17,439 nt of DNA from Candidatus Binatota bacterium (lineage in GTDB: Bacteria > Desulfobacterota > Binatia > Bin18). Both the position numbers and the translations under genes were made by a program. Location: positions 1-17,439 of the forward strand of contig WTHE01000209.1 of assembly GCA_011523315.1 (NCBI GenBank). The letters run 5' to 3'. Positions 1 to 6,681 of this stretch are shown piece after piece (position 1 is the stretch's first letter; every line of letters starts with the position of its first letter). The notes under the pieces were generated by a model. The model was not told the DNA's origin. It saw only the letters and a program-made list of their open reading frames with translations, and did no database searches.

Positions 1-73
1 TGAGCCGACCGGGGCTCGAACCCGGGACCCTCTGCTTAAAAGGCAGATGCTCTACCGACTGAGCTATCGGCTC
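1..73 (-). tRNA. tRNA-Lys(UUU)
   Basis: Read on the minus strand this folds as a full cloverleaf. The 7-bp acceptor stem is GAGCCGA/TCGGCTC and the discriminator is A (window base 1). The D arm is AGCTCAGTCGGTAGAGC. The anticodon loop CTTTTAA sits on a TCTGC/GCAGA stem, giving anticodon TTT. The T arm has the standard GGTTCGAGCCC form. It delivers lysine at AAA/AAG codons. The gene ends at the window edge, so whether CCA is encoded cannot be seen. It is divergent from gltX. Confidence 0.97.
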
Positions 74-85
74 GGTCTGGTCCAG

Positions 86-114
86 AACATAGCTGATGAC
101 ATCACGGAACTCAA
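86..114 (-). promoter_or_regulatory. sigma70-type promoter candidate for tRNA-Lys
   Basis: On the minus strand: -35 TTGAGT (109-114), a 17-base spacer, and -10 TATGTT (86-91). Each box matches the consensus at 4 of 6 positions. The predicted start is near base 79, about 6 bases before the mature tRNA 5' end, as expected for a tRNA promoter. The call rests on box match, spacing and position only. Confidence 0.6.
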
Positions 115-131
115 ACCCCTGCGGCGGGGTT
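114..131. other. Small inverted repeat in the tRNA-Lys/gltX divergent region
   Basis: AACCCC and GGGGTT form a perfect 6-bp stem around a 6-base loop. It abuts the -35 box of the tRNA-Lys promoter and lies upstream of the gltX promoter candidate. It could be an operator or a chance GC-rich palindrome. No T-run follows on either strand, so it is not a standard terminator. Confidence 0.3.
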
Positions 132-146
132 CCTGGCCGGTCGGCG

Positions 147-176
147 TTGACTTGCTCCTCAGCCGCCTGTTAGCGT
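147..176 (+). promoter_or_regulatory. Promoter candidate for gltX (extended -10)
   Basis: -35 TTGACT (5 of 6 matches, 147-152) is followed after 18 bases by an extended -10, TG-T-TAGCGT (168-176), whose core matches at 3 of 6. If real, transcription would begin around bases 182-184, at the gltX ATG. That fits with the lack of a Shine-Dalgarno before gltX. The weak -10 core keeps confidence low. Confidence 0.35.
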
Positions 177-182
177 TCGGCC

Positions 183-1607
183 ATGACACGCGTTCGTTCA
201 CGTTTTGCCCCCAGCCCGACCGGCTATCTGCACATCGGCGGTGCGCGTACCGCATTGTTTGCCTATCTGGCCGCCAAGGAGCACGGCGGCACCTTCGTGC
301 TGCGTATCGACGATACCGACCGGCAACGCTCGACCCCGGAATTCCAGGCCGACATTATCGATGCGCTAGGCTGGCTCGGGCTGGAAGGCGACGAAGGCCC
401 GTATTTTCAGAGCCAACGCACGGCTCTGTACCAGGAGGCGAGCGAGCGGCTGCTGGCCCAGGACCGGGCCTACCGCTGTTACTGCACGCCCCAGGAGCTA
501 CAGGCCAAACGCGAGGCGGCTCTGGCCGCCGGCCGTCAGCCGGCCTACGACGGAACCTGTCGTACGTATACCCCGCAGCCCGGTGAGCGGCGGGCGTTCA
601 CGCTGCGCTTCAAGGGGCCGAGAGAAGGTCAGACGGTCGTTGACGACATCATCAAGGGGCGGGTCGTTTTCGAGAACCAGGAACTTGACGATCTGATCCT
701 GGTCCGCTCGGACGGTTCGCCGACCTATAATTTCTGTTCCGTGTGCGACGATGCCGACCTGCGGATCAGCCACATTGTGCGTGGCGACGACCATCTGACC
801 AATACTCCGCGCCAAGTCCTGATCTTTCAGGCGCTTGATGCCGACCCGCCGGCCTTTGCCCACCTGCCCCTGATTCTCGGCCCTGATCGGGTGCGGCTCA
901 GCAAACGGCATGGGGCGACTGCGGTGCGTGCCTATCGTGAGTCGGGCTATCTGCCCGACGCCCTGGTCAATTTTCTGGCCCGTCTGGGCTGGTCACACGG
1001 TGATCAGGAAGTGTTCTCACGGACTGAACTGCTGGATACTTTCCGTCTTGCCGATGTCGGCAAATCGGCCGGGGTGTTTAATGCCGAGAAGCTGGAATGG
1101 CTCAATTTTCAGTACCAGCAGGCTCGCCCGCCGGCCCAGATTCGCCAAGAGGTCCAGCCCTTTCTGGCCGACAAAGGCTATCGCCTGCCCGACCCGGGGC
1201 GGCTCGAACAGATGCTGGCCACGCTCCAGCCCCGAGCCAAAACTCTGTGTGAGTTGGCCGAGGCGGCGCATTTTTATCTCACCGAGCGGGTGACGTTTGA
1301 GGACAAGGCGGTCAAAAAATTCCTGACGCCGGACGGTTTGGTCCTGCTCGAACAGGTGCGCCAGCGGCTCGGTCGCGCTGCGGACTGGACCGAACACGGA
1401 CTGCAGACCGTCTTCAGCGGCCTGATGCACGACCTCAACCTCAAGCTGGGCAAGATCGCCCAACCGGTGCGGGTGGCGCTGACCGGCGGGACGGCCAGTC
1501 CGGGTATCTTCGAGGTCATGGTCGCCCTGGGCCAGGATCAGACGCTGGCCCGTCTGGATGCCGCCCTGGCGACCCTGGGGACGGGAAAAGGACAGATTTC
1601 GGCTTGA
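183..1607 (+). CDS. gltX: Glutamyl-tRNA synthetase (GluRS)
   Basis: Class I aminoacyl-tRNA synthetase that charges tRNA-Glu with glutamate in the cytoplasm. In bacteria without GlnRS it also charges tRNA-Gln for later amidation. The 474 residues match the usual bacterial length. The N terminus has the family signature RFAPSPTGYLHIGG, with HIGG (17-20) in the HIGH position. Residues C99, C101, Y122 and C126 fit the C-x-C...Y-x3-C zinc site known in E. coli GluRS. RGDDHLTNTPRQ (200-211) and VRLSKRHG (237-244, KMSKS loop) follow, then the helical anticodon-binding domain ending near LTGGTASPGIFE. The ATG immediately precedes the conserved TRVRSRFAPSP, so the start is secure although no Shine-Dalgarno is visible. 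tRNA-Gln and tRNA-Glu genes follow directly. Whether the enzyme is discriminating or non-discriminating cannot be read by eye. Confidence 0.98.
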   Translation: MTRVRSRFAPSPTGYLHIGGARTALFAYLAAKEHGGTFVLRIDDTDRQRSTPEFQADIIDALGWLGLEGDEGPYFQSQRTALYQEASERLLAQDRAYRCYCTPQELQAKREAALAAGRQPAYDGTCRTYTPQPGERRAFTLRFKGPREGQTVVDDIIKGRVVFENQELDDLILVRSDGSPTYNFCSVCDDADLRISHIVRGDDHLTNTPRQVLIFQALDADPPAFAHLPLILGPDRVRLSKRHGATAVRAYRESGYLPDALVNFLARLGWSHGDQEVFSRTELLDTFRLADVGKSAGVFNAEKLEWLNFQYQQARPPAQIRQEVQPFLADKGYRLPDPGRLEQMLATLQPRAKTLCELAEAAHFYLTERVTFEDKAVKKFLTPDGLVLLEQVRQRLGRAADWTEHGLQTVFSGLMHDLNLKLGKIAQPVRVALTGGTASPGIFEVMVALGQDQTLARLDAALATLGTGKGQISA

Positions 1608-1632
1608 CTTCGGCCCGGCGGTTCTTTATTTT
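1604..1632 (+). promoter_or_regulatory. sigma70-type promoter for the tRNA-Gln/tRNA-Glu unit
   Basis: -35 TTGACT (1604-1609, 5 of 6), a 17-base spacer, and -10 TATTTT (1627-1632, 4 of 6). The predicted start, near 1639, is only a few bases before the tRNA-Gln 5' end. The -35 hexamer contains the TGA stop codon of gltX (1605-1607), so coding end and promoter share bases. Of the promoter candidates in the window this has the best overall match. Confidence 0.7.
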
Positions 1633-1641
1633 CTGGGCTGT

Positions 1642-1714
1642 TGAGGTGTGGGCTAATTGGTAAGCCACCTGACTCTGGATCAGGCGATTGTAGGTTCGAG
1701 TCCTACCACCTCAG
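1642..1714 (+). tRNA. tRNA-Gln(CUG)
   Basis: Full cloverleaf: acceptor TGAGGTG/CACCTCA with discriminator G, D arm containing GGGCTAATTGGTAAGCC, anticodon stem CCTGA/TCAGG around loop CTCTGGA (anticodon CTG), and T arm GTAGG-TTCGAGT-CCTAC. The U1-A72 pair is typical of bacterial tRNA-Gln and is a known recognition element for GatCAB amidotransferase, and it also occurs where GlnRS is used. CCA is not encoded, because the discriminator is followed by CTTCCA. Six bases separate it from tRNA-Glu, so the two are probably processed from one transcript. Confidence 0.96.
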
Positions 1715-1720
1715 CTTCCA

Positions 1721-1792
1721 GGTCCCATCGTCTAGCGGTTAGGACGCCGGCCTCTCACGTCGGTAGCACGGGTTCGAGTCCCGTTGGGACCA
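1721..1792 (+). tRNA. tRNA-Glu(CUC)
   Basis: Full cloverleaf: acceptor GGTCCCA/TGGGACC with discriminator A, D arm CGTCTAGCGGTTAGGACG, anticodon stem CCGGC/GTCGG around loop CTCTCAC (anticodon CTC), and T arm ACGGG-TTCGAGT-CCCGT. It reads GAG codons. No CCA is encoded, so a CCA-adding enzyme must finish the 3' end. No convincing rho-independent terminator follows. It is the natural substrate of the GluRS encoded just upstream. Confidence 0.96.
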
Positions 1793-1884
1793 TCTCCCCA
1801 CCCACCTGCCCCATTTCTCGACGGACAATTCGCGCTCCGAGTTTCTCGCCCGGCCCTGGCTCAGCCTGAGCGTTTCTGGTCAAA

Positions 1885-1956
1885 AGAGCCGCCCACCTCC
1901 GGCTCTGGTATTCCTCGCTCGCTGTGCTAATTGGTATGAGGAGTGTCTCAGAGCCG
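1885..1956 (+). promoter_or_regulatory. Structured leader upstream of prkA with two competing hairpins
   Basis: The 201 bases between tRNA-Glu and prkA hold no gene. Within them AGAGCCG (1885-1891) pairs with CGGCTCT (1900-1906), a 7-bp stem with an 8-base loop. The same right arm, extended to CGGCTCTG (1900-1907), is also complementary over 8 bp to CAGAGCCG (1949-1956). The second fold has an inner stem TCCTC/GAGGA (1912-1916 with 1938-1942). The folds exclude each other, as in attenuators and riboswitches. No known riboswitch class is recognised. A smaller GCTCA/TGAGC hairpin lies just upstream (about 1859-1871). The pairings are visible directly, but any regulatory role is inferred. Confidence 0.4.
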
Positions 1957-1988
1957 ACAACCTGTAACATAACTATTCATCAGTGTTC

Positions 1989-1994
1989 AGGGGG
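1989..1994 (+). promoter_or_regulatory. Shine-Dalgarno of prkA
   Basis: AGGGGG lies 5 bases before the ATG at 2000. The in-frame GTG at 1994 overlaps this motif and would lack it, so the ATG is preferred. Confidence 0.6.
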
Positions 1995-1999
1995 TGGAG

Positions 2000-3934
2000 A
2001 TGGATGAAAACAGCAAACATGAATTTGAGCGACTGATCCAGGAAGACCGCGAGAACCGCGAGAGCAAGCACTGGAGCGGCACCTTTATCGACTACCTGGA
2101 AAAGGTCAGACAAGACCCCTCCATCGTCAAGCACGCCCACGCGCGCATCTACGATATGGTCGTCCAGGAGGGAGCGACGGATATTAACGAAACCGACGAC
2201 CCGCGCGTCAGCCGCCTGTTCAAGGACGAGTCTCTGAGAGTCTACAATTTCTTCAAGGACGAATTCTTCGGGATCGAAGAAACGCTGGCCCAGATTGTCC
2301 GCTACTTTCAGTCCGCAGCCATGCGGGGCGAGGAGAACCGTCAGGTCCTGTACCTGATGGGACCGGTCGGGGCGGGCAAGAGTTCGCTGGTTGAAAAATT
2401 GCAGCGCGGCCTCGAGGGCCTCGATCCGATCTACATGATTGAGGACTCTCCGATGTTTGAGGAGCCGCTGCTCCTTATCCCCCGCCACCTGCGTCAAGAG
2501 TTTGAAAAAATGCTCGACGTGCGGATCGAGGGCGACCTGTGCCCGGTGACCCGCTGGCGGCTGCGCGAGGAGTTCGACAACGCCTACGAGAAGATGTCGG
2601 TGACCACGGTCGGGTTTTCAAAACGCAACCGTCGCGGCGTCGGCATCGTGCCGCCGGTCGATCCGAATAACCAGGACACCTCGGTGCTGATCGGATCGGA
2701 GGATATTTCCAAGCTCGACCGCTACTCCGAGGGCGATCCGCGGGTGCTCGAACTCAACGGGGCGTTCAACGTCGGCAACCGGGGCATGGTGGAGTTTATC
2801 GAGGTCTTCAAAAACGAGACCGAATACCTGCACGCCATGATCACGGCCACCCAGGAGAAGTTTGTTCCCGCTCCGGGTCGCCACGGCACCGTGTACGTGG
2901 ACACGGTCATTGTCGCCCACTCCAACGAGGCCGAGTGGCAGAAGTTCAAGGCCGACCATACCAACGAGGCGATTCTGGACCGCATCGTGGTGGTCAAGGT
3001 GCCCTACAACCTGCGTCTGTCCGAAGAGGTCAAGATCTACCAGAAGATGCTGCACAACTCGGACTTTCGGGCCAGCGTCGCGCCGCACACCCTGGAGGTG
3101 GCGGCCATGTTTGCCATTCTGTCGCGTCTCGAACCCTCGGCCAAGTGCGACCTGATGACCAAGCTCCACCTGTACAATGGGGAAGAGGTGGTCGAGAAGG
3201 GCCGGACCAAGAAAATCACGGTCAAGGAGCTGCGCGAGGACGCCAAGCGGGAGGGCATGTTCGGGATCTCGACCCGTTTTATCATGAAGGCGCTCGACAA
3301 CGCCCTGTCCGAAGGCGGCTCGTCGATCAATCCGATCAGCGTCCGTGAGGCCCTGATTCGTATGGTCAAGGCCATGGACGCCCCGGACGATACCCGCAAA
3401 CAGTATCTCGAATTCCTCCAGGACGTGATCCACAAAGAGTATCTTGAACTGCTTGAAAAGGAGATCACCAAGGCGTTCGTCTACTCCTACCAGGAGCAGG
3501 CCGAAACGCTCTTCCAGAACTACCTCGATCACGCCGAGGCGTATGTGAACCAGACCAAGGTCATGGATCGCAACACCAAGGAAGAGCTGTTGCCGGATGA
3601 GGGCTTCCTCAAGTCCATCGAAGAGCAGATCGCTATCATCGGCTCGGCTGCGGACGGCTTTCGACAGGAGGTGATCGCCTATCTGTGGGCCTCGTCACGG
3701 CGCGGCGATCGGGTGACCTACGAGAGCTATGAGCCGCTCAAGGACGCGATTGAGAAAAAGCTGATGGGCTCGGTCCGGGATATCAGCCGGGTCATTACCA
3801 AGGCCCGGACCCGGGACCAGGACCAGCAGCACAAGCATGACGCGATGGTCCAGCGCTTGATTGAACTCGGCTATCCCGAGGACAGCGTGGATATCGTGCT
3901 GAAGTATGCGGCCAACCATCTGTGGAAGGACTGA
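2000..3934 (+). CDS. prkA: PrkA family serine protein kinase (AAA+ core)
   Basis: Homologue of Bacillus PrkA and E. coli YeaG, cytoplasmic serine kinases linked to stationary phase, nutrient stress and sporulation. The protein has 644 residues, close to the family length. Opening with a short charged helix, it continues into an AAA+ module with Walker A GPVGAGKSS (about 121-129). A basic segment, GFSKRNRRGVG, follows. A hydrophobic strand, VYVDTVIVAHSNEAEW, stands in the Walker B/sensor region, followed by LDRIVVVKVPYNLR. The helical C-terminal PrkA domain runs to the end. The near-perfect N-terminal GTFIDYLEKVRQDPSI and the later DEFFGIEETLAQIVRYF are typical of the family. A GTG two codons upstream is the alternative start. 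It is the first gene of the prkA-yeaH-spoVR set, which was probably transferred and regulated as a unit. In E. coli yeaG-yeaH respond to sigmaS and nitrogen signals, but no such promoter was recognised here. Confidence 0.96.
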   Translation: MDENSKHEFERLIQEDRENRESKHWSGTFIDYLEKVRQDPSIVKHAHARIYDMVVQEGATDINETDDPRVSRLFKDESLRVYNFFKDEFFGIEETLAQIVRYFQSAAMRGEENRQVLYLMGPVGAGKSSLVEKLQRGLEGLDPIYMIEDSPMFEEPLLLIPRHLRQEFEKMLDVRIEGDLCPVTRWRLREEFDNAYEKMSVTTVGFSKRNRRGVGIVPPVDPNNQDTSVLIGSEDISKLDRYSEGDPRVLELNGAFNVGNRGMVEFIEVFKNETEYLHAMITATQEKFVPAPGRHGTVYVDTVIVAHSNEAEWQKFKADHTNEAILDRIVVVKVPYNLRLSEEVKIYQKMLHNSDFRASVAPHTLEVAAMFAILSRLEPSAKCDLMTKLHLYNGEEVVEKGRTKKITVKELREDAKREGMFGISTRFIMKALDNALSEGGSSINPISVREALIRMVKAMDAPDDTRKQYLEFLQDVIHKEYLELLEKEITKAFVYSYQEQAETLFQNYLDHAEAYVNQTKVMDRNTKEELLPDEGFLKSIEEQIAIIGSAADGFRQEVIAYLWASSRRGDRVTYESYEPLKDAIEKKLMGSVRDISRVITKARTRDQDQQHKHDAMVQRLIELGYPEDSVDIVLKYAANHLWKD

Positions 3935-3935
3935 G

Positions 3936-3976
3936 CCGGCCAGAGCGCATACCATCCGCCCACGGATAGGGGCCGG
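3936..3976 (+). promoter_or_regulatory. Intercistronic hairpin between prkA and yeaH
   Basis: CCGGCC (3936-3941) pairs perfectly with GGCCGG (3971-3976). Inside, ATCCG/CGGAT (3954-3958 with 3963-3967) closes a 4-base loop and is extended by CC/GG across a bulged A. The structure fills most of the 53-base gap between the genes. Its 3' arm runs into the GGAG (3975-3978) of the likely yeaH ribosome-binding site. No T-run follows, so it is not a terminator. It may stabilise the prkA message or damp yeaH translation. Confidence 0.5.
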
Positions 3977-3987
3977 AGTGGAAGACT

Positions 3988-5217
3988 ATGTCAGACACCA
4001 TCTTTCGTCCCTACTCATCCTCTGACTCCCTGCGGTCCGACCGGAGCGCGACCGACCGTCAGCGCCACCGCCAGAAGGTCCGTGAGGCGGTCAGGGAGAA
4101 TATTGCCGACCTGATCGCCGAGGAGTCCATCATCGGCAAAAACAAGGACAAGATCATCAAGGTGCCGATCCGGGGGATGAAGGAGTACCGCTTCATCTAC
4201 GGCGAAAACATCCCCGGCGTCGGCCAGGGGGACGGCAACTCCCAACCCGGTCAGGTGGTCGGCAAAGCCAACGGCGAAGGCAAGGGGCCGGGCGAGGGCC
4301 AGGCCGGTGATCAGGCCGGGGTCGATTATTATGAGACCGATGTGACGCTCGAAGAGCTGATCGACATCATGTTTGAAGACCTCGAACTGCCCGACCTCGA
4401 ACGCAAGACCCTGCGCGAAATTCCGTCCGAGCGGGTCAGCAAGCGCAAGGGCTTCCGCAAGATGGGAGTGCGGGTCCGGCTCGATAAGCGCCGGACGGCA
4501 ATGGCCCGTATTCGCCGCAAGGTGGCGGTCATGCGGCGCGACGGCCTGACCGAGTGGGACCCCGAACAGCGCTTTCCGTTTCACACCGACGACATGACCT
4601 ACCGTCACCTGGTCGAGGATGTCCGCCCCGACTCGAACGCGGCGGTGGTGTGTATCATGGATACCTCGGGGTCGATGGACACGATGAAGAAGTACCTGGC
4701 CCGCAGCTTCTTCTTTCTGCTCTATCAGTTTGTGAGTACGAAGTACGACAAGGTCGAACTCGCCTTTGTCGCCCATCATACCGAGGGCCGTGAGGTGACC
4801 GAAGACGAGTTCTTCTACAAGGGCGAGTCGGGCGGCACCTTCATTTCCTCGGGCTACAACAAGGCGCTGGAGATCATTCAGGAGCGCTATCATCCGAGTC
4901 TGTGGAACGTCTACGCCTTTCACTGCTCGGACGGCGATAATTTCGAGTCCGACAATCCGGCCACGCTCAGGGCTGCCCAAGAGCTGTGCGAGATGTGCAA
5001 CCTGTTCGGCTACGGAGAGATCAAACCCCTGGGCTCGCGCTACTACGAGAGTTCGATGCTCAATATTTTCCGGCGCCTCGAGGCCGACAACTACCAGACG
5101 GTCCTCATCGAGCGTAAGGAGGACATCTGGCCGAGCTTCCGGTCCTTCATGTCAAAAGAGCAGGGGGAGCGGACGCAGGCCAGCGCCAAGTCGGCCGCCG
5201 AACAGCCGGCCGAGTGA
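3988..5217 (+). CDS. yeaH: YeaH/YhbH family protein (DUF444, vWA-like)
   Basis: Partner protein of PrkA, known as YeaH in E. coli and YhbH in Bacillus. Its biochemical role is not settled, but it is nearly always encoded beside prkA. The 409 residues comprise a basic, charged N-terminal region, a conserved strand KIIKVPIRGMKEYRFIYG (about 55-72), and a Gly/Gln-rich low-complexity linker (about 73-111). A basic helical region (140-185) then leads into a vWA-like domain. The MIDAS signature DTSGSMD is at 225-231, GGT at 282-284 and SDGD at 314-317, so all three metal-site motifs look present. The ATG has GGAGTGGAAG just upstream. The downstream spoVR follows within 23 bases. Confidence 0.96.
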   Translation: MSDTIFRPYSSSDSLRSDRSATDRQRHRQKVREAVRENIADLIAEESIIGKNKDKIIKVPIRGMKEYRFIYGENIPGVGQGDGNSQPGQVVGKANGEGKGPGEGQAGDQAGVDYYETDVTLEELIDIMFEDLELPDLERKTLREIPSERVSKRKGFRKMGVRVRLDKRRTAMARIRRKVAVMRRDGLTEWDPEQRFPFHTDDMTYRHLVEDVRPDSNAAVVCIMDTSGSMDTMKKYLARSFFFLLYQFVSTKYDKVELAFVAHHTEGREVTEDEFFYKGESGGTFISSGYNKALEIIQERYHPSLWNVYAFHCSDGDNFESDNPATLRAAQELCEMCNLFGYGEIKPLGSRYYESSMLNIFRRLEADNYQTVLIERKEDIWPSFRSFMSKEQGERTQASAKSAAEQPAE

Positions 5218-5227
5218 GGGACCGCCG

Positions 5228-5233
5228 AGGGGG
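5228..5233 (+). promoter_or_regulatory. Shine-Dalgarno of spoVR
   Basis: AGGGGG is placed 7 bases before the ATG at 5241. This favours that ATG over the in-frame GTG at 5214, which overlaps the yeaH stop codon and has no comparable site. Confidence 0.6.
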
Positions 5234-5240
5234 ACAGGCT

Positions 5241-6671
5241 ATGGCAGACTGGGACGTGCGAGAACTCGAGCGCTGGGACGAGAAGATCCAGGCCAAGGTC
5301 GAGGACTTCGGCCTGTCCTGCTATCCGCAGGAGTTTGAGGTGTGTGACCATTCTCAGATGCTGGGCTATATGGCCTATCACGGCATGCCGTCACACTATC
5401 CGCACTGGTCGTTTGGCAAGAGTTACGAGAAGCTGAAGACGATGTACGACTACGGGGTGTCGGGCCTGCCCTACGAGATGGTCATCAACTCCAGCCCGGC
5501 CATCGCCTATCTGATGCGAGATAACTCCCTGTGCCTGCAGATCCTGACCATCGCCCACGTGTACGGCCACAACGACTTCTTCAGGAACAACTTCACCTTC
5601 CGCCAGACCGGGGCGGAATCGACGATCAACCGCTGCAAAATCCACGCCGAGCGGGTCCGGGCGTACAGCGAAGATCCGTCGATCGGGGTGGAGAAGGTCG
5701 AGACATTGCTCGACTCCGCCCACTCCCTGGCCATGCAGTGCCGGCGCAATCTAGCCATCAAGAAGCTCGCGCCCGAAGAGGAGCGCAAACGCGCGCTGGA
5801 AGACGCCCAGCCCAAAGACGACCCCTTCCATACTATTCACAAACCGCAGGCCTATACCCAGCCCGATCTGCACAAAGTCCCGCTCTCGCCGGAAGAGGAC
5901 ATCCTGCTGTTCATCCGCGACTATAATCCGTATCTGAGCGAGTGGGAGAAAGACCTGCTGACCATCGTCCACGAGGAGTCGCAGTATTTCATTCCGCAGA
6001 TGGAAACCAAGATCATGAACGAGGGCTGGGCCAGCTTCTGGCACCGTGAGATCATGAACAGCCTCGGGCTGCCCCAGGAGCTGTACCTCGAATTCCTGGT
6101 CCGTCACAATCAGGTCGTCCGTCCGCACCCCCAGGGCATCAACCCCTATCACCTCGGTCTCAAGCTGTGGGACGATATCAAGCGCCGCCATGACGACCCC
6201 ACGCCGGAAGAAATCGAGAAGTACGGCCGGCCCGAAAAAACGGGCCTGGAAGCGCTTTTTGAGGTCCGCGAGGTTGACCGTGACGTGTCCTTCCTGCGGC
6301 GCTTTTTGACCGAAGAGCTGATGCGTGAGATGGACATGTTTCAGTATGAGCCGCGCGGCGACGAGCTGGTCATCTCACGCGTATCGGACAAGGACGGCTG
6401 GCGCGAGGTCAAGGAAACCCTGCTCAAGACCGTCGGCATGGGCACCGTCCCGGTGCTCAAAATCGAGGATGCCGACTACAGCCAGAACCGGACGTTGCAC
6501 TTGAAGCACTACCACGACAGTCGAGACCTCCAACTCGAACACGCCGAGCGCTGTTTGTCCTACCTGCACCGGCTGTGGGGCCACGAAGTCGTGCTCGAAA
6601 CCGTTGTCAACGGCAAGCGGGTCATGCTGTCCTACAGCGACAAAGGCTTTGCCGCCCGGCCGCTCAAATAG
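5241..6671 (+). CDS. spoVR: SpoVR family protein
   Basis: Homologue of Bacillus SpoVR (spore cortex formation) and E. coli YcgB. The molecular function is unknown, and it is found with PrkA and YeaH in many non-sporulating bacteria. The 476 residues are within the family range. Conserved landmarks are AYHGMPSHYPHWSFGK (about 45-60), AHVYGHNDFFRNN (105-117), and HEESQYFIPQMETKIMNEGW (244-263) followed by ASFWH. The His/Glu-rich blocks recall metal sites, but that is inference. The start is set by AGGGGG 7 bases before the ATG; a GTG 27 bases upstream is the alternative. Tight spacing to yeaH supports one transcript for all three genes. It ends 10 bases from the convergent ispF with no hairpin terminator between them. 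Confidence 0.95.
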   Translation: MADWDVRELERWDEKIQAKVEDFGLSCYPQEFEVCDHSQMLGYMAYHGMPSHYPHWSFGKSYEKLKTMYDYGVSGLPYEMVINSSPAIAYLMRDNSLCLQILTIAHVYGHNDFFRNNFTFRQTGAESTINRCKIHAERVRAYSEDPSIGVEKVETLLDSAHSLAMQCRRNLAIKKLAPEEERKRALEDAQPKDDPFHTIHKPQAYTQPDLHKVPLSPEEDILLFIRDYNPYLSEWEKDLLTIVHEESQYFIPQMETKIMNEGWASFWHREIMNSLGLPQELYLEFLVRHNQVVRPHPQGINPYHLGLKLWDDIKRRHDDPTPEEIEKYGRPEKTGLEALFEVREVDRDVSFLRRFLTEELMREMDMFQYEPRGDELVISRVSDKDGWREVKETLLKTVGMGTVPVLKIEDADYSQNRTLHLKHYHDSRDLQLEHAERCLSYLHRLWGHEVVLETVVNGKRVMLSYSDKGFAARPLK

Positions 6672-6681
6672 GGTGCGCGCG

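Noticed and set aside
1657..1869. 70-residue frame across the two tRNA genes
   Set aside because: Most of it is tRNA sequence, so it is not a plausible coding region.
2618..3532. 304-residue open frame antisense to prkA
   Set aside because: It lies wholly inside prkA on the other strand. Such frames arise from GC-rich codon bias. Its translation has low-complexity Leu/Asp/Val/Gly runs and no recognisable motif.
4015..4980. 321-residue open frame antisense to yeaH
   Set aside because: Overlaps a clearly real gene, and its composition is that of a complementary-strand shadow.
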